From Sphaerisporangium album (GTDB taxonomy: Bacteria > Actinomycetota > Actinomycetes > Streptosporangiales > Streptosporangiaceae): DNA of 64,000 nt. Of this stretch, positions 62,716-64,000 are shown piece after piece (position 1 is the stretch's first letter; the number at the start of each line of letters is the position of its first letter). The stretch spans positions 62,001-126,000 of the forward strand of contig NZ_QOIL01000014.1 in NCBI RefSeq assembly GCF_003323745.1, given 5' to 3'. The notes under the pieces were generated by a model. It saw only the letters and a program-made list of their open reading frames with translations, did no database searches and was not told where the DNA came from. The translations under genes and the position numbers were made by a program.

Positions 62716-64000
62716 TTAGTTGTGTACGTGAAGGGGCTTGCCGGCCAGGGCGAGCATCGCCTCGCCGACAGCCTCGGACTGGGTCGGGTGCGCGTGGATG
62801 AGCTGCGCCACCTCGGAGGGCAGCGCCTCCCAGTTGTAGATGAGCTGCCCCTCGGTGACGAGCTCACCCATGCGCTTGCCCACCATGTGGACGCCGAGCA
62901 CGGGGCCGTCCTTCTGGGAAATGATCTTGACGGCGCCCTGCGTGCCGATGATCTGGCTCTTGGGGTTGCCGCCGAGGTCGTAGACCAGCTCGGTGATCTC
63001 GTGGCCTCGCTCCTTGGCGACGGCCGACGTGATGCCGACGGAGGCCACCTCGGGGTCGGAGTAGGTGATGCGGGGCACGCCCGCGTAGTCGATGGGCATC
63101 GGGGACAGGCCGGCGATGTGCTCGGCGACGAGGATGCCCTCGGCGAAGCCCGCGTGCGCGAGCTGGAGCGTCGGGATCAGGTCGCCGACCGCGTAGACGC
63201 CGGGCACGCTGGTGCGGCAGAACTCGTCGACGACGACGGTGCCGCGCTCGATGGTCACCCCGGACTCCTCGTACCCCAGGCCCGTGGCGACGGCGCCGCG
63301 CCCGACGGCGACGAGCAGCAACTCGGCGTCCAGGGTCTTGCCGCCCTCCAGGGTGACGACCACGCCGGTGCCGGTGGTCTTGACGCTCTCGAAGCGGACC
63401 CCGAGCTCGTACTTGATGCCCCGGCGGCGGAAGGCGCGCTCCAGGAGCTTGGAGCTGGACTCCTCCTCCAGCGGGAGCAGGTGGGGCAGGGCCTCGACGA
63501 TCGTGACCTCGGCGCCGAAGGAGCGCCAGACGGAGGCGAACTCGACGCCGATCACGCCGCCGCCGAGGACGACCACCGACGAGGGGACGCGGTCCAGCTT
63601 GAGCGCGTGGTCGCTGGTGATGACCCGCTCGCCGTCGATGTCGAGGCCGGGGAGCGACTTCGGCACCGAGCCGGTGGCGAGGACGACGGCGCGGCCCTCG
63701 ACGGCCTGGTCGCCCACGATGACCCGGCCGGGGCCGGCCAGGCGGCCCTCGCCCTCGATGATCGTGACGCCCCGGCTCTTGAGCAGCCCCTGGACGCCCT
63801 TCCATGCGCGATTGACGATCTTGTCCTTGAAGGCGTGGACGCCGGGCATGTCGATGCCCTCGAACCTCGCCTTGACGCCCACGGTCGTGGCCTCGCGCGT
63901 CTCGTCGGCGACCTCGGCGGCGTGCAGCAGCGCCTTGGTCGGGATGCACCCCCGGTGCAGGCACGTGCCGCCGATCTTGTCCTTCTCGATCAGCGCGACG
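62716..64000 (-). CDS. lpdA: Dihydrolipoyl dehydrogenase, N-terminus cut by window edge
   Basis: The E3 flavoprotein of the complex. The window ends inside the FAD domain; the redox disulfide GGTCLHRGCIPTKALL is at about 63,930-63,975. Then come an NAD-binding GGGVIGVEFASVW, TSVPGVYAVGDLI and the C-terminal His-Glu region HAHPTQSEAV. The stop codon is TAA at 62716. About 427 residues are present; the first about 35 residues are missing. Confidence 0.95.
   Translation of the reverse strand, partial: VALIEKDKIGGTCLHRGCIPTKALLHAAEVADETREATTVGVKARFEGIDMPGVHAFKDKIVNRAWKGVQGLLKSRGVTIIEGEGRLAGPGRVIVGDQAVEGRAVVLATGSVPKSLPGLDIDGERVITSDHALKLDRVPSSVVVLGGGVIGVEFASVWRSFGAEVTIVEALPHLLPLEEESSSKLLERAFRRRGIKYELGVRFESVKTTGTGVVVTLEGGKTLDAELLLVAVGRGAVATGLGYEESGVTIERGTVVVDEFCRTSVPGVYAVGDLIPTLQLAHAGFAEGILVAEHIAGLSPMPIDYAGVPRITYSDPEVASVGITSAVAKERGHEITELVYDLGGNPKSQIIGTQGAVKIISQKDGPVLGVHMVGKRMGELVTEGQLIYNWEALPSEVAQLIHAHPTQSEAVGEAMLALAGKPLHVHN

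Overview
The window is chromosomal DNA of a high-GC, GC-skewed-codon actinomycete. GTG/TTG starts, AfsR/SARP regulators, a BldG-like STAS protein, a GlnR box, paired glutamine synthetases with glnE, DUF4191 and a single-lipoyl SucB all point to a filamentous actinobacterium. Streptosporangiales is my guess; it is an inference, not shown. No rRNA, tRNA, IS element, integrase or CRISPR array was seen.

The backbone is a conserved actinobacterial block that is known from Streptomyces in the same general order: lpdA-sucB-TIGR01777-(S51 peptidase)-lipB-lipA-DUF4191-methyltransferase-RDD-glnA1 (53.9-64 kb), then glnE with a glutamine amidotransferase (28.2-32 kb), glnA2 (13.1-14.5 kb) and nadE (1-1.7 kb). 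The 2-oxo-acid dehydrogenase genes and the lipoate genes that modify them lie together. The GS genes lie near the adenylyltransferase that controls GlnA1, and a complete GlnR box precedes glnA1.

Accessory blocks separate these anchors. (a) 1.9-3.5 kb: an AbiEi/AbiEii pair behind a 10-bp inverted repeat and a TetR remnant. (b) 3.5-12.8 kb: a SARP-response-regulator fusion, a ThuA-ricin secreted protein, a NarX-type kinase, a divergent MFS/ArsR pair and a bacterial expansin. (c) 16.4-27.7 kb: a six-gene operon with GrpE-like, Hsp70-like and FN3-like proteins, a Zn-ribbon GTPase, a GAP1-like protein and a membrane Zn-ribbon GTPase. (d) 32.6-36.3 kb: an XRE/ImmA-IrrE/MAB_1171c module and an amidohydrolase. 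(e) 36.8-42.1 kb: a SARP with NTPase domain, a MauE-like protein, an unknown membrane protein and a polysaccharide-deacetylase lipoprotein. (f) 42.3-44.8 kb: a translationally coupled vWA - kinase-like - membrane protein trio. (g) 44.9-48.3 kb: a copper-export operon. (h) 51.4-53.8 kb: a three-gene HORMA - unknown - TRIP13/Pch2-like AAA operon.

The strongest candidates for an undescribed system are (h), which has the HORMA/TRIP13 parts of type III CBASS but no CD-NTase and an unrecognised middle protein, and (c), a chaperone plus double-GTPase operon. The vWA-kinase trio (f) is a third, smaller candidate.
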